Shown piece by piece: positions 9,243-17,757 of a stretch of DNA of 64,000 bases (position 1 is the stretch's first letter; each line of letters begins with the position of its first letter). The position numbers were made by a program, and so were the translations under genes. The notes under the pieces were generated by a model. The model made no database searches. It was not told the DNA's origin and saw nothing but the letters and a program-made list of their open reading frames with translations. The stretch is from Flavobacterium sp. ENC (GTDB lineage Bacteria > Bacteroidota > Bacteroidia > Flavobacteriales > Flavobacteriaceae): the NCBI RefSeq assembly GCF_020991415.1, contig NZ_JAJMOY010000002.1, positions 310,001-374,000 of the forward strand, given 5' to 3'.

Positions 9243-10465
9243 TTTCCTTCTCCTTTATATTTTACTAAAAATGCATTTTTCGGATCAATTTTAAAAACCG
9301 GTTTGGTATAAGTCCCGGTTAGATATTTTGTTTTGCTGTACGTTTTTAAAATATCCGGATCAATAAAAGGAAGGTCGTTGATGTATATTAAATATTTATA
9401 AAACTGCGTCAGCATTTCCTGCTGTCCGCCGCCTTCGCCGCTATTGGCAAAATTACTGTCATGGTTATAACCTGTATGATGGGAGTATTCATGTGACCAG
9501 AGCGACATTTCTCCTTTCCAGTGTCCGCTTACATAATTAGATTCATACTGAGAAGCCAGAGGTCCGCCTCCCCAGGCAGCATCACCGCCCACCATGGCCA
9601 TATAAAGCGTTCTTCCGTCAACATAGTCCCAATATCGTTTTTCAATTTCCGCTTTTGTAAAATAATCGTACTGGCCATTTGCATCCGCAGTATTGCCATG
9701 CCAGTCGGTAGCTCCGGGTACAGCAGTTCCCGCTGCTGCGGCCTGTTCTTTTTTATAAAGATCGAAATTATTATGTGTCTGATAGTAGATCGGATGGCTT
9801 AATGCGTAGGAATAATTGATAATCATCGTAATAGCTTCTTTCGCCAATACGGGATTCATAGGCAGGTATTTACCATATTCTTCTATATGGTATCCGTCAT
9901 GAAACTGAACCAGTTGCGAAGATTTTATTTTTTTGAATTTAGCAAATAAGGGATCGGAAGATTCTACTGAAAATTCGATTCCACCAGTTGAAAAACCCTC
10001 TATTTTATCTATTGTTACTGTTTTTCCGTCTTCCAGTTCGTAATCATTTTTTGCCGAAACCAACGGAATCTGATGGACTGACCGGTGAAAAGCAGGAATC
10101 TGGGTAAAGTGATACAGCACAAAACGTTTCTCGTAATTGGGTAATTTGGCGTAAATTTTTACATCCTTAAGGCCAACCGGTGAGTAAAGCGATAACTGTA
10201 CAGAGTCTTTTCCTTTTTGAATCACCTGTACCGGCTGGTTTACACGAAACCAACGGTCTTTTTTGTCATACATTCTGGCAGGATCTTCATCGTCTTCAAA
10301 TAAGGTCATCGGATGGTTTGCTGCCGAAAGTTTTGTTGCATCAATCTGAGGTAAATAGTTTGGCGTATAACTGCCTGAATCAGTATCGCTGCAACTGGTC
10401 TGCAGCATAAGGGTTAGAAATAACAAACCTATTGAGGACAGGTTTTTAAGAAGTGTAGGTTTCAT
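9233..10465 (-). CDS. Lipoprotein metalloprotease with metzincin-type zinc motif
   Basis: A 410-residue lipoprotein (lipobox LQTSC, Cys25). The sequence HEYSHHTGYNH at residues 325-335 fits HExxHxxGxxH, where H325, H329 and H335 would bind zinc and E326 would be the catalytic base. The residues before it (about 30-220) look like beta-rich domains. The preceding region contains an aromatic-rich helix. It is co-transcribed with the propeller lipoprotein that follows, and the pair is divergent from a TetR operon. I do not recognise the exact peptidase family; activity is inferred from the motif. Substrate unknown. Confidence 0.7.
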   Translation of the reverse strand: MKPTLLKNLSSIGLLFLTLMLQTSCSDTDSGSYTPNYLPQIDATKLSAANHPMTLFEDDEDPARMYDKKDRWFRVNQPVQVIQKGKDSVQLSLYSPVGLKDVKIYAKLPNYEKRFVLYHFTQIPAFHRSVHQIPLVSAKNDYELEDGKTVTIDKIEGFSTGGIEFSVESSDPLFAKFKKIKSSQLVQFHDGYHIEEYGKYLPMNPVLAKEAITMIINYSYALSHPIYYQTHNNFDLYKKEQAAAAGTAVPGATDWHGNTADANGQYDYFTKAEIEKRYWDYVDGRTLYMAMVGGDAAWGGGPLASQYESNYVSGHWKGEMSLWSHEYSHHTGYNHDSNFANSGEGGGQQEMLTQFYKYLIYINDLPFIDPDILKTYSKTKYLTGTYTKPVFKIDPKNAFLVKYKGEGKWN

Positions 10466-10812
10466 TGTTGTTAAATTTGAATGTTAAAAAAAAGGGGGAT
10501 TTTTTCTTTTATAGGGTAGGGGCTATGATTATCGGATAAGGGTTAAAAAATGGGTGTAGTGTTTTAATTTGCAGGCAAAATAACGAAATTATAATACAAG
10601 TACTACAGGTTTTGGTAAAAAAATAGTAATTCTGATTGGATTAATTTTTCTATCCTGAATTTTTAAAAGTTAATAAATACCAAAACGTATTTTAAATTCG
10701 AATATTGTTTTAACATAATCTCTTTCAAAAAAATAACACCCCATATTTCAAAAAAATAATAAATAAAAGAATGTTCATTCATTTATTATTTTATCTTTGC
10801 TAAAAAAATAAC
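10466..10812. other. Divergent intergenic region between the protease and TetR operons
   Basis: No gene is visible here. The left half, nearest the protease gene, is AT-rich with G-rich patches (around 10490-10555) and has no convincing promoter box. The right end carries the TetR operator and promoter described separately. Confidence 0.6.
10769..10799 (+). promoter_or_regulatory. TetR promoter with overlapping palindromic operator
   Basis: TATCTTTG at 10792-10799 matches the -7 consensus TAnnTTTG exactly. The 12-bp palindrome GAATGTTCATTC at 10769-10780 lies in the -33 position, 11 bases upstream. This arrangement suggests autorepression by the TetR protein, which starts 14 bases further on. 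The short leader is typical of this phylum. Confidence 0.6.
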
Positions 10813-11409
10813 ATGAGAGTAAGAGATATTGATAAAGAAAAACTGGTAATTGCCAATGCAATAGATCAAATCGTACAGGATGGATTTCAGGGTTTCAGTA
10901 TGAATAAACTTGCCAAAGCATGTAATATTTCGGTTGGTACGTTATATATTTATTACAAGGACAAAGATGATTTAATCCAGAAAATAGGAGCAACCGTCGC
11001 TCTTGAGTTTTTTTCAGATACCATTAAAAATTTCTCGCCGGAAATGTCATTTGAAGAAGGATTATGGATACAATGGGTAAACAGGGCTCACTTTACCATG
11101 AAATATCCGAAGCAGGTCGCTTTTTTTGAAATTATCAAGCACTCTCCCCACGGGGAAATAATATTAAATTCGACCACCAAATTTTCGGATTTCAGGATGA
11201 TTATGAAGCAGTTTATCGATAACGCTCTGCATAAAAAGGAAATTTCGCCAATGACATTTGAAGCTTTTTGGGCCGTTGCTTACGGGCCATTATATACTTT
11301 ATTAAACTTCCATACCGATGGTAAGAGTATGGGAGGGAAACCGTTTGTTCTTACCGATACAATAATGAAAGAAGCTTTTCAGGCAACCATAAAAGCTTTA
11401 AAACCATGA
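10813..11409 (+). CDS. TetR/AcrR-family transcriptional regulator
   Basis: A 198-residue regulator. The N-terminal helix-turn-helix (about residues 10-55) reads IDQIVQDGFQGFSMNKLAKA then ISVGTLYIYYKDKDDLI, the TetR signature. The C-terminal helical part would bind an effector. It heads an operon with a small protein and an MFS exporter, so it probably represses drug or metabolite efflux until the ligand appears. The small protein starts 6 bases after its stop. Confidence 0.9.
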   Translation: MRVRDIDKEKLVIANAIDQIVQDGFQGFSMNKLAKACNISVGTLYIYYKDKDDLIQKIGATVALEFFSDTIKNFSPEMSFEEGLWIQWVNRAHFTMKYPKQVAFFEIIKHSPHGEIILNSTTKFSDFRMIMKQFIDNALHKKEISPMTFEAFWAVAYGPLYTLLNFHTDGKSMGGKPFVLTDTIMKEAFQATIKALKP

Positions 11410-11415
11410 AAAGAT

Positions 11416-11643
11416 ATGGAGACAGATTTAAACACAATACATATTTTTAAGACAAATATTGGAAAAATCGATACAGGCTGTGCGATGTACCAGAAGCTGA
11501 ACGATCACGAGGGTATACAACAATGGAGCATTGATCATGAAGATATTGATTGTGTACTGCGTGTAGTTTCAGAAACACTTCAGCCGAAACAAATTATTAC
11601 CCTTATCAGTGAATACGGGCACAACTGCCAGGAATTGATATAA
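11416..11643 (+). CDS. Small protein of ferredoxin-like (HMA-like) pattern, unknown function
   Basis: 75 residues with a beta-alpha-beta, beta-alpha-beta pattern: strand IHIFKTNI, helix, strand QQWSIDHEDIDCVLRV, then IITLISEYGHNCQEL. This resembles small proteins of Bacteroidota with a heavy-metal-associated-like fold, but there is no CxxC metal motif. It sits 6 bases after tetR and 16 before the MFS gene, so it belongs to that operon. No function can be assigned. Confidence 0.6.
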   Translation: METDLNTIHIFKTNIGKIDTGCAMYQKLNDHEGIQQWSIDHEDIDCVLRVVSETLQPKQIITLISEYGHNCQELI

Positions 11644-11659
11644 AAACAAACCTATTAAA

Positions 11660-12904
11660 ATGGAAAAAAATACTGTAGTACCTGCTGCTTTTACTTTAAA
11701 ACAAATCATTATTATCGCCATTCTGGCACTCTTACAATTTACGGTTATACTCGATTTTGTCATAATTTCGCCTTTGGGTGATATCTTAATGAAAACACTG
11801 GACATGACGACGGCCAAATTTGGATTTACCGTTTCCGCTTATGCTTTTAGTGCCGGAATTTCAGGATTACTGGCAGCAGGTTTTGCTGATAAATTTGACA
11901 GAAAGAAATTGCTCATATTCTTCTATACTGGATTTATTATTGGTACTCTTTTTTGTGCATTCGCTACAAATTACCAGATGTTGCTTTTTGCAAGGATTTT
12001 TACAGGCCTTTTTGGCGGTGTTATTGGTTCGGTTTCACTTGCTATTGTGACCGATTTATTTGTAATTCAGCAAAGAGGGAGAGTGATGGGATCGATACAA
12101 ATGGCCTACGCAACAAGTCAGATTTTAGGAATTCCACTGGGATTATATTGTGCCAATAACTGGGGATGGCATGCTGCTTTTATTATGATTGCCGTTTTGG
12201 GAATATTGATTCTGATTGCCATTATTACCCAGCTGCAACCCGTAACAAAACATCTGGAACTGCAGTCCGACAAGAACCCTTTTCTGCACCTGTGGCATAC
12301 ACTGAACAATAAAAACTATCAGATTGGCTTTGCGGCAATTGCATTTCTTTCTGTGGGAGGTTTTATGCTGCAGCCCTTTGGAAGTGCTTTTCTGGTCAAT
12401 AATATTCACATCAGTCAGCTTCAATTGCCAATGGTATTTTTCTTTACGGGACTTTCGGTACTTTTTATAATGCCTTTGGTTGGAAAGTTAAGTGACAAAG
12501 TCAATAAATTTAAACTCTTCGCCGTTGGATCACTGATTTCGGTCATTATGATTTTAATTTATACCAATCTTGATCCTATTCCATTATGGGAAGTAGTCGC
12601 AATCAATATGGTATTGTTTATGGGGATTATGAGTCGTATGATTCCTGCTACAACCCTGAATACTGCCATTCCCGAAATGAAAGATCGTGGTGCTTATATG
12701 TCGATAACTTCTTCATTACAGCAAATTGCAGGCGGCATTGCAGCGGTATGTGCGGGTTTCATCGTGCATCAGCAAACTAAAACATCACCTTTGGAAAATT
12801 ATGATGTCCTGGGTTATGTCATTGCTGTTATTACAAGCTGTTCAGTACTGCTAATGTGGAGAGTAAATCAATTGGCAAAGTCAAAAGAGAAAAGTATCAT
12901 TTAA
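11660..12904 (+). CDS. MFS efflux transporter (DHA1-type)
   Basis: 414 residues with about twelve membrane segments. The loop between segments 2 and 3 reads ADKFDRKKLLIFFY, the conserved G/A-D-x-x-x-R-K-x motif of MFS drug:proton antiporters, and segment 5 contains the GxxxxxG-type LGIPLG turn. It is the last gene of the TetR operon and is followed by a terminator. The likely role is export of a toxic compound or metabolite recognised by the TetR protein. The substrate is unknown. Confidence 0.85.
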   Translation: MEKNTVVPAAFTLKQIIIIAILALLQFTVILDFVIISPLGDILMKTLDMTTAKFGFTVSAYAFSAGISGLLAAGFADKFDRKKLLIFFYTGFIIGTLFCAFATNYQMLLFARIFTGLFGGVIGSVSLAIVTDLFVIQQRGRVMGSIQMAYATSQILGIPLGLYCANNWGWHAAFIMIAVLGILILIAIITQLQPVTKHLELQSDKNPFLHLWHTLNNKNYQIGFAAIAFLSVGGFMLQPFGSAFLVNNIHISQLQLPMVFFFTGLSVLFIMPLVGKLSDKVNKFKLFAVGSLISVIMILIYTNLDPIPLWEVVAINMVLFMGIMSRMIPATTLNTAIPEMKDRGAYMSITSSLQQIAGGIAAVCAGFIVHQQTKTSPLENYDVLGYVIAVITSCSVLLMWRVNQLAKSKEKSII

Positions 12905-12944
12905 AGAATCAGGATAGAAACCTTTCTGATAATTTTTACAATGC

Positions 12945-12982
12945 AAAAAAAAAGACGGTCTTTAATCGTCTTTTTTTTTGGT
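12945..12982 (+). terminator. Rho-independent terminator after the efflux gene
   Basis: AAAAAAAAAGACG at 12945-12957 pairs with CGTCTTTTTTTTT at 12967-12979 around a 9-base loop. The run of T after the GC part ends the TetR operon transcript. Confidence 0.8.
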
Positions 12983-13278
12983 CAAAAGATTGTATTGAAA
13001 CAACAAAAAAAGTTTTTAAGTAAGAAGTTATGTGCAAATTTTAAATAGCGCAAATGATCAGGATGAAATGCATTTGAAAATGAGTTCACTAATCTGAAAT
13101 AAATCATAATAGTCAGTTTGACTATTTTTTATTTTACAGGCATCCGGACTGAAAAACAGGTCTTAGAAGGAAGAATTTTTGACAAAAAACATAAATGATG
13201 ATTATGGGTTAAAATACCACAATTACTGAGCATTATGTTTTAAATTAGCATTAAAATAATGATTTATTGAAAAAATAT
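12983..13278. other. Intergenic region upstream of the mannan-locus regulator
   Basis: AT-rich DNA without a convincing gene or RNA. Nothing is visible except the operator and promoter at its right edge, listed separately. Confidence 0.6.
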
Positions 13279-13319
13279 TTTACTAAAACGATTTTGTAAA
13301 TCACTTTTATATATATTTG
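13279..13319 (+). promoter_or_regulatory. Operator and promoter of the mannan-locus LacI gene
   Basis: A 22-bp near-palindrome at 13279-13300 has half-sites TTTACTAAAA and ATTTTGTAAA around a central CG. TATATTTG at 13312-13319 is a perfect TAnnTTTG -7 box. A TTTG inside the operator (13293-13296) lies 15 bases upstream, in a roughly -33 position. The same 22-bp element recurs before the SusC gene at 14435. The regulator therefore probably controls itself and the SusCD operon. Confidence 0.7.
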
Positions 13320-13358
13320 TTCAACTAATAATCATCCATTTAATACCATAACCACTTA

Positions 13359-14369
13359 ATGAAAAGAATCACGATTAAAGATATTGCTACCGAGGCCCAA
13401 GTGTCGATATCTACAGTTTCTTTTGTGATTAACGGGAAAGGGGAAAAGATGGCAATTAGTCCGGCTGTCATAAAAAAGGTACAGGAAGTAGCTCAAAAGC
13501 TTCATTACAGGCCAAGTATGATTGCCAGCAGTCTGAGAACCGGAAAAACGAGATCTATCGGTCTTATTGTAGAAGATATCTCCAATCAGTTCTTTGCCGA
13601 TTTAGCAAGAGTGATAGAAGACGAAGCCAAAAATATTGATTACAGGGTTTTCTATTGCAGTACAGGAGATGATGATGCACGTTCTGAAGAATTGGTTCAA
13701 AGTCTTTTGCAGGCCAATGTGGAAGGGTTTATTATCACACCAACTAAAAATTTAGAAAAGACGATTGATCTGCTGCTGAAATTGCAGAAACCGGTGGTTT
13801 TAATTGACCGTTATTTTGCCCATCAGAAAGTAAGTCACGTGGTGATGGATAACTACGAAGGTTCCTATTCGGCTACTAAGTTTTTAATGGAGAAAGGATG
13901 CAAAAATATAGCGGTAGTCAATAATAAATCTCAAATGATTCAGATGAAACTGAGAGAGAAAGGATATACAGACGCCTTAAAAGAAGAAGGTATTTATGAT
14001 AAGTCACTGGCTCTTTATTTAGATTATCATGCCAGTGAACAAAGAAGGATTGATTCGCTGATAGGTTTTTTTAAAGCAAATCCCCGAATAGATGCTGTTT
14101 TATTTTTAGCCAATTACATGGGGCTGGCAGGTTTACAGGCTTTCAGAAATATGGGATACAGGATACCGGAAAATATTTCGGTAATCAGTTTTGATGATCA
14201 TGACAGTTTCAAATTGCATACCCCCACAATTTCCGTAATTGCACAGCCCATAGAAGATATCGCCATTAAATCTATTCAGTTGCTAATGAGTCAGATGACA
14301 GATTTTGATGCTTTCAAAATCGAAAAAGTGCTTAAGAAGGGCACATTGATTGTCAGGGAATCGGTTTAG
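13359..14369 (+). CDS. LacI-family regulator of the mannan utilisation locus
   Basis: 336 residues. The N-terminal HTH reads ITIKDIATEAQVSISTVSFV (residues 3-22) with hinge YRPSMIASSLRT. The periplasmic-binding-protein-like effector domain starts near residue 62 (RSIGLIVEDISNQFFADLAR). It is followed by a SusC/SusD pair and mannosidases in the same orientation, and copies of one 22-bp operator flank it on both sides. LacI-type control is less common for polysaccharide loci in this phylum than hybrid two-component or sigma/anti-sigma systems. The effector would be mannose or a mannose derivative (inferred). Confidence 0.9.
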   Translation: MKRITIKDIATEAQVSISTVSFVINGKGEKMAISPAVIKKVQEVAQKLHYRPSMIASSLRTGKTRSIGLIVEDISNQFFADLARVIEDEAKNIDYRVFYCSTGDDDARSEELVQSLLQANVEGFIITPTKNLEKTIDLLLKLQKPVVLIDRYFAHQKVSHVVMDNYEGSYSATKFLMEKGCKNIAVVNNKSQMIQMKLREKGYTDALKEEGIYDKSLALYLDYHASEQRRIDSLIGFFKANPRIDAVLFLANYMGLAGLQAFRNMGYRIPENISVISFDDHDSFKLHTPTISVIAQPIEDIAIKSIQLLMSQMTDFDAFKIEKVLKKGTLIVRESV

Positions 14370-14434
14370 TTTCCCTGAATATTTCAAATTAGAAAAAAAT
14401 AAAAATAAAATCAGTCGCGGTTTTTTTTACCCAT

Positions 14435-14456
14435 TTTACTAAATCGTTTTAGTAAA
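14435..14456. promoter_or_regulatory. Second copy of the mannan-locus operator
   Basis: TTTACTAAAT and GTTTTAGTAAA halves surround a central CG at 14445/14446. The two outer 9-mers TTTACTAAA and TTTAGTAAA are perfect inverted repeats. It matches the element at 13279-13300 in length, centre and left half-site and lies about 200 bases before the SusC start. Confidence 0.7.
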
Positions 14457-14653
14457 TTAAAACAGCTTAAGCTGCTCTGCCACTGATTTTACAAATGTTT
14501 TTTTAAGTAGTAAAAACCCACAAAAGGGTATTTTTTTATAACTATATAACTACTTTTTTTTATTGGAACTGAGTTCGAATTTTTATTAATATTTAAAACA
14601 AACAGATTAAAACAAACACAAATCAAAACAAATAAACCAAAAAAAAATTGCTT

Positions 14654-17600
14654 ATGAAACGAATTTTAGCAGTGTTAGGAATGGTATTGTTCAGCAGCTT
14701 AGGAGCTGTTGCACAAAACCGATTAATAACAGGCATAGTGGCAGATGCAGAGAACAAGGGAATTGTTGCTGCATCAATCGAGGTTCAGGGAAAACCATTT
14801 AGCGCAATTACAGACGCCGAAGGTCGATTTAAGATGAATGTTCCGGAAGGAAAGGTTACTTTAAATGTAACTTCTATAGGTTTTGTATCAAAATCAGTGG
14901 TGCTTCAGGCAACTGAAAGCAGGGTTTCAGTGGTATTAACAGAAAATGCACAGGAATTAAAAGATGTGGTCGTAACTTCATTTGGAGTTAAGAAACAAAG
15001 AAAAAGTTTAGGTTACGCAGTTGGAGAACTGAAAGGAGATGACCTTACCAAAAATAAAGAAATTAACTTAGGAAATGCCCTTCAGGGGAGAATAGCCGGG
15101 GTTAACGTTTCCGCACCGGTTACAGGACCTTCCGGTTCCAGCCGTGTGGTAATTCGCGGAGCTACTTCGGCTTCCGGACTAAACCAGCCTTTGTATGTGG
15201 TAGACGGTATTCCGATCGATAACACCCAACAGGGAAATGCAGGAATGTACGGAGGAGCCGACAAGGGTGACGGTATGTCTTCCTTCAATCCGGATGATAT
15301 TGCTTCGATGTCAGTATTAAAAGGTAGTGCCGCCTCAGCTCTTTACGGGTATCGGGGATCAAACGGCGTTATCTTAATTACCACTAAAAAAGGGAAAAAC
15401 GGAACCGGAATTGGCGTAGATTTCAGTACAAATTCTACTTTCAATACACCGGCAAGTCTTTTGCACTGGCAGGACCAATATGGTGCAGGAGCACCCGATG
15501 CTAACGGAGTTCCAACCCGATTTACCAATTTACAGGAACTTAGGGATTCTTACTATTTCGCCTGGGGAGATAAGTACGACGGAACAAACTCGCTTGCTCT
15601 CGACGGAACAACCAGACCTTATCAGGCATACGGAAAAGACAACGTTGAAAATTTCTACAGAACAGGTCATTCTTTCAGTAATACTCTGGCTATTTCAGGC
15701 GGAAACGAAACGACAAATTTCAGATTGTCTTTCGGAAATACAAAAGATGAGTCTATTTTACCGGGAACGAATTTCGGAAGAAATAACATAACGCTGAGTT
15801 TAAACGCTGCGCCAAACAAAAAAATAAGCATTGAGAGCAATGCACAATATATTTCGGAGAAAAGTAAAAACAGGCCTTACCTGAATGACTCTCCGAGAAA
15901 CCCTTCTTTCCCGACTACTTTTATGACGCCGGGTACCGACATCAGATGGTTGCGCAATCCGTACGATGCCAATGGAGGAGAAGAAGATTACCTGGGAGCA
16001 AACGTCTATCATACGAATCCGTACTTTGCAACAGATCAGACTTTAAACACGGATCTTAGAAAACGTTTTATAGGTTCTGCAAAAGTTACCTATAACATTA
16101 CAGATAAGATCTATGCAAAAGCAGTGGTGGGTATAGATGATATCAACTATGAATATACAGAGATTGAACCAACCGGAATCAATTACAATATTGGCGGATC
16201 TATTGAAGACAGAATTGAGAACCGCTCTGAATTTAATGCCTCGGGTTACTTAGGATACAAAAGTGACATCGCCAAAAACCTTTCACTGGATGCTTTTATT
16301 GGAGCAAACCGTCAGGATAACCGATACAATGGTATTAAAATGAAAGGAAATAATTTTATTGTGCCGTTCAAATATTTCTATGGAAATACGCAACCGGACA
16401 AAACAGAGAAATTGTTTTCGGAACGCGAAGTGAATTCCCTTTTTTATTCTGCTGATTTAGCCTATAAAGATTTCTTATTTTTAAGTTTAACAGGCCGTGA
16501 AGACTGGTTTTCTACTTTAGATCCTAAAGATAACAGCATTTTTTATCCATCGGTAAGTAGCAGTTTTATTTATTCTGAAGTGATCAAATTACCGGAATGG
16601 ATGTCTTATGGTAAGATTAGGGCAGGATGGGGTAACGTAGGAGGCGGATTGCAGGAAGCGTATGCTTTAATGCTGACTTATACCACTCCGGACGGGCAGA
16701 CAGATTCACAAGGACAGCCAATTTTGGGTGTAAATGGGGATACCGTTAACAATAGAAATTTAAGACCTTATAATGTAAGTACCATAGAGTTTGGTTTTGA
16801 AAATACATTTTTCAACAACCGATTAAGTACCGATTTGACTTTCTACAGCAAAAAAACAACAAAGGATATTGCAGATGCTGATATCTCTCAGGCTTCCGGT
16901 TACAGAACCACTAAAATCAATGTAGGGGAAATCCTGAACAAAGGGGTTGAATTTGCAGTAAATGTAAAAGCAGTAAAAACACCAAGTTTTTCCTGGAGTG
17001 TAGGCTATAATTTTGCTTACAATCAAAGTGAAGTACTAAGCCTTTCTGATAAAATCAATACCAAATCATTAGAAGGAAACAGAGACGCAAGAGCTTCTGT
17101 AGTCTTAGAAAAAGGACAGCCTTTCGGCGTAATTAAAGCCTACGATTATTTAAGAGATGCAAACGGAAATATCGTATTAGATACCAACGGGAAATTCCTT
17201 AGAGGAAACTTAATCATTGCAGGACAAGGTGTAGCACCAACTTCAATGGGGCTTTCAAATGATTTCACGTATAAAAATTTCACACTTTCCGTTTTTGTAG
17301 ATGCTAAATTCGGAGGCGAAATCTATTCGGCTACCAACCAGTTAGGAACCCGTTACGGATTGTCTGAAATTACACTTCCGGGTCGTGAAGGCGGAGTAGC
17401 AGTAACAGGTACGGATGTGAATGGTAATGCTGTAAACCAAACCGTATCAGCCTATGATTACTGGAGAAGTTACAGTGACGTAACCTCCAACTTTGTATAC
17501 GATGCCGATTTTGTTAAACTAAGAGCAATTTCCTTTAGCTACAATTTCCCAAAAGCTTATATCGAGAAAACACCATTTCAATCCATTAGTTTAGCTTTTT

Positions 17601-17746
17601 CTGCCCATAATTTATGGACGATTTATGATAAAGTTCCAAACATTGATCCGGAGTCTAACTATTCTAATAGTAACGCTCAGGGTATGGAAAGAGCCTCTAT
17701 GCCATTGACCAGAAACTACGGTGTAACGCTTAATGTTAAATTCTAA
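14654..17746 (+). CDS. SusC-like TonB-linked outer-membrane transporter
   Basis: About 1030 residues: signal peptide ending near AVAQ, a carboxypeptidase-regulatory-like domain (residues about 20-100, ITGIVADAENKGIVAASI), and a TonB plug with the SusC motifs PLYVVDGIPI and LYGYRGSNGVILITTKKG. The barrel ends NYGVTLNVKF. A TTG two codons upstream (14648) could also be used as a start, but ATG 14654 is preferred because it follows an A-rich leader. Forms a complex with the SusD-like lipoprotein encoded 11 bases downstream and would import mannan or N-glycan oligosaccharides through the outer membrane. Confidence 0.93.
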   Translation: MKRILAVLGMVLFSSLGAVAQNRLITGIVADAENKGIVAASIEVQGKPFSAITDAEGRFKMNVPEGKVTLNVTSIGFVSKSVVLQATESRVSVVLTENAQELKDVVVTSFGVKKQRKSLGYAVGELKGDDLTKNKEINLGNALQGRIAGVNVSAPVTGPSGSSRVVIRGATSASGLNQPLYVVDGIPIDNTQQGNAGMYGGADKGDGMSSFNPDDIASMSVLKGSAASALYGYRGSNGVILITTKKGKNGTGIGVDFSTNSTFNTPASLLHWQDQYGAGAPDANGVPTRFTNLQELRDSYYFAWGDKYDGTNSLALDGTTRPYQAYGKDNVENFYRTGHSFSNTLAISGGNETTNFRLSFGNTKDESILPGTNFGRNNITLSLNAAPNKKISIESNAQYISEKSKNRPYLNDSPRNPSFPTTFMTPGTDIRWLRNPYDANGGEEDYLGANVYHTNPYFATDQTLNTDLRKRFIGSAKVTYNITDKIYAKAVVGIDDINYEYTEIEPTGINYNIGGSIEDRIENRSEFNASGYLGYKSDIAKNLSLDAFIGANRQDNRYNGIKMKGNNFIVPFKYFYGNTQPDKTEKLFSEREVNSLFYSADLAYKDFLFLSLTGREDWFSTLDPKDNSIFYPSVSSSFIYSEVIKLPEWMSYGKIRAGWGNVGGGLQEAYALMLTYTTPDGQTDSQGQPILGVNGDTVNNRNLRPYNVSTIEFGFENTFFNNRLSTDLTFYSKKTTKDIADADISQASGYRTTKINVGEILNKGVEFAVNVKAVKTPSFSWSVGYNFAYNQSEVLSLSDKINTKSLEGNRDARASVVLEKGQPFGVIKAYDYLRDANGNIVLDTNGKFLRGNLIIAGQGVAPTSMGLSNDFTYKNFTLSVFVDAKFGGEIYSATNQLGTRYGLSEITLPGREGGVAVTGTDVNGNAVNQTVSAYDYWRSYSDVTSNFVYDADFVKLRAISFSYNFPKAYIEKTPFQSISLAFSAHNLWTIYDKVPNIDPESNYSNSNAQGMERASMPLTRNYGVTLNVKF

Positions 17747-17757
17747 TAGTAAATAAG

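Noticed and set aside
14648..14653. TTG start for the SusC gene
   Set aside because: ATG 14654 two codons later follows the A-rich leader and gives a normal signal peptide.
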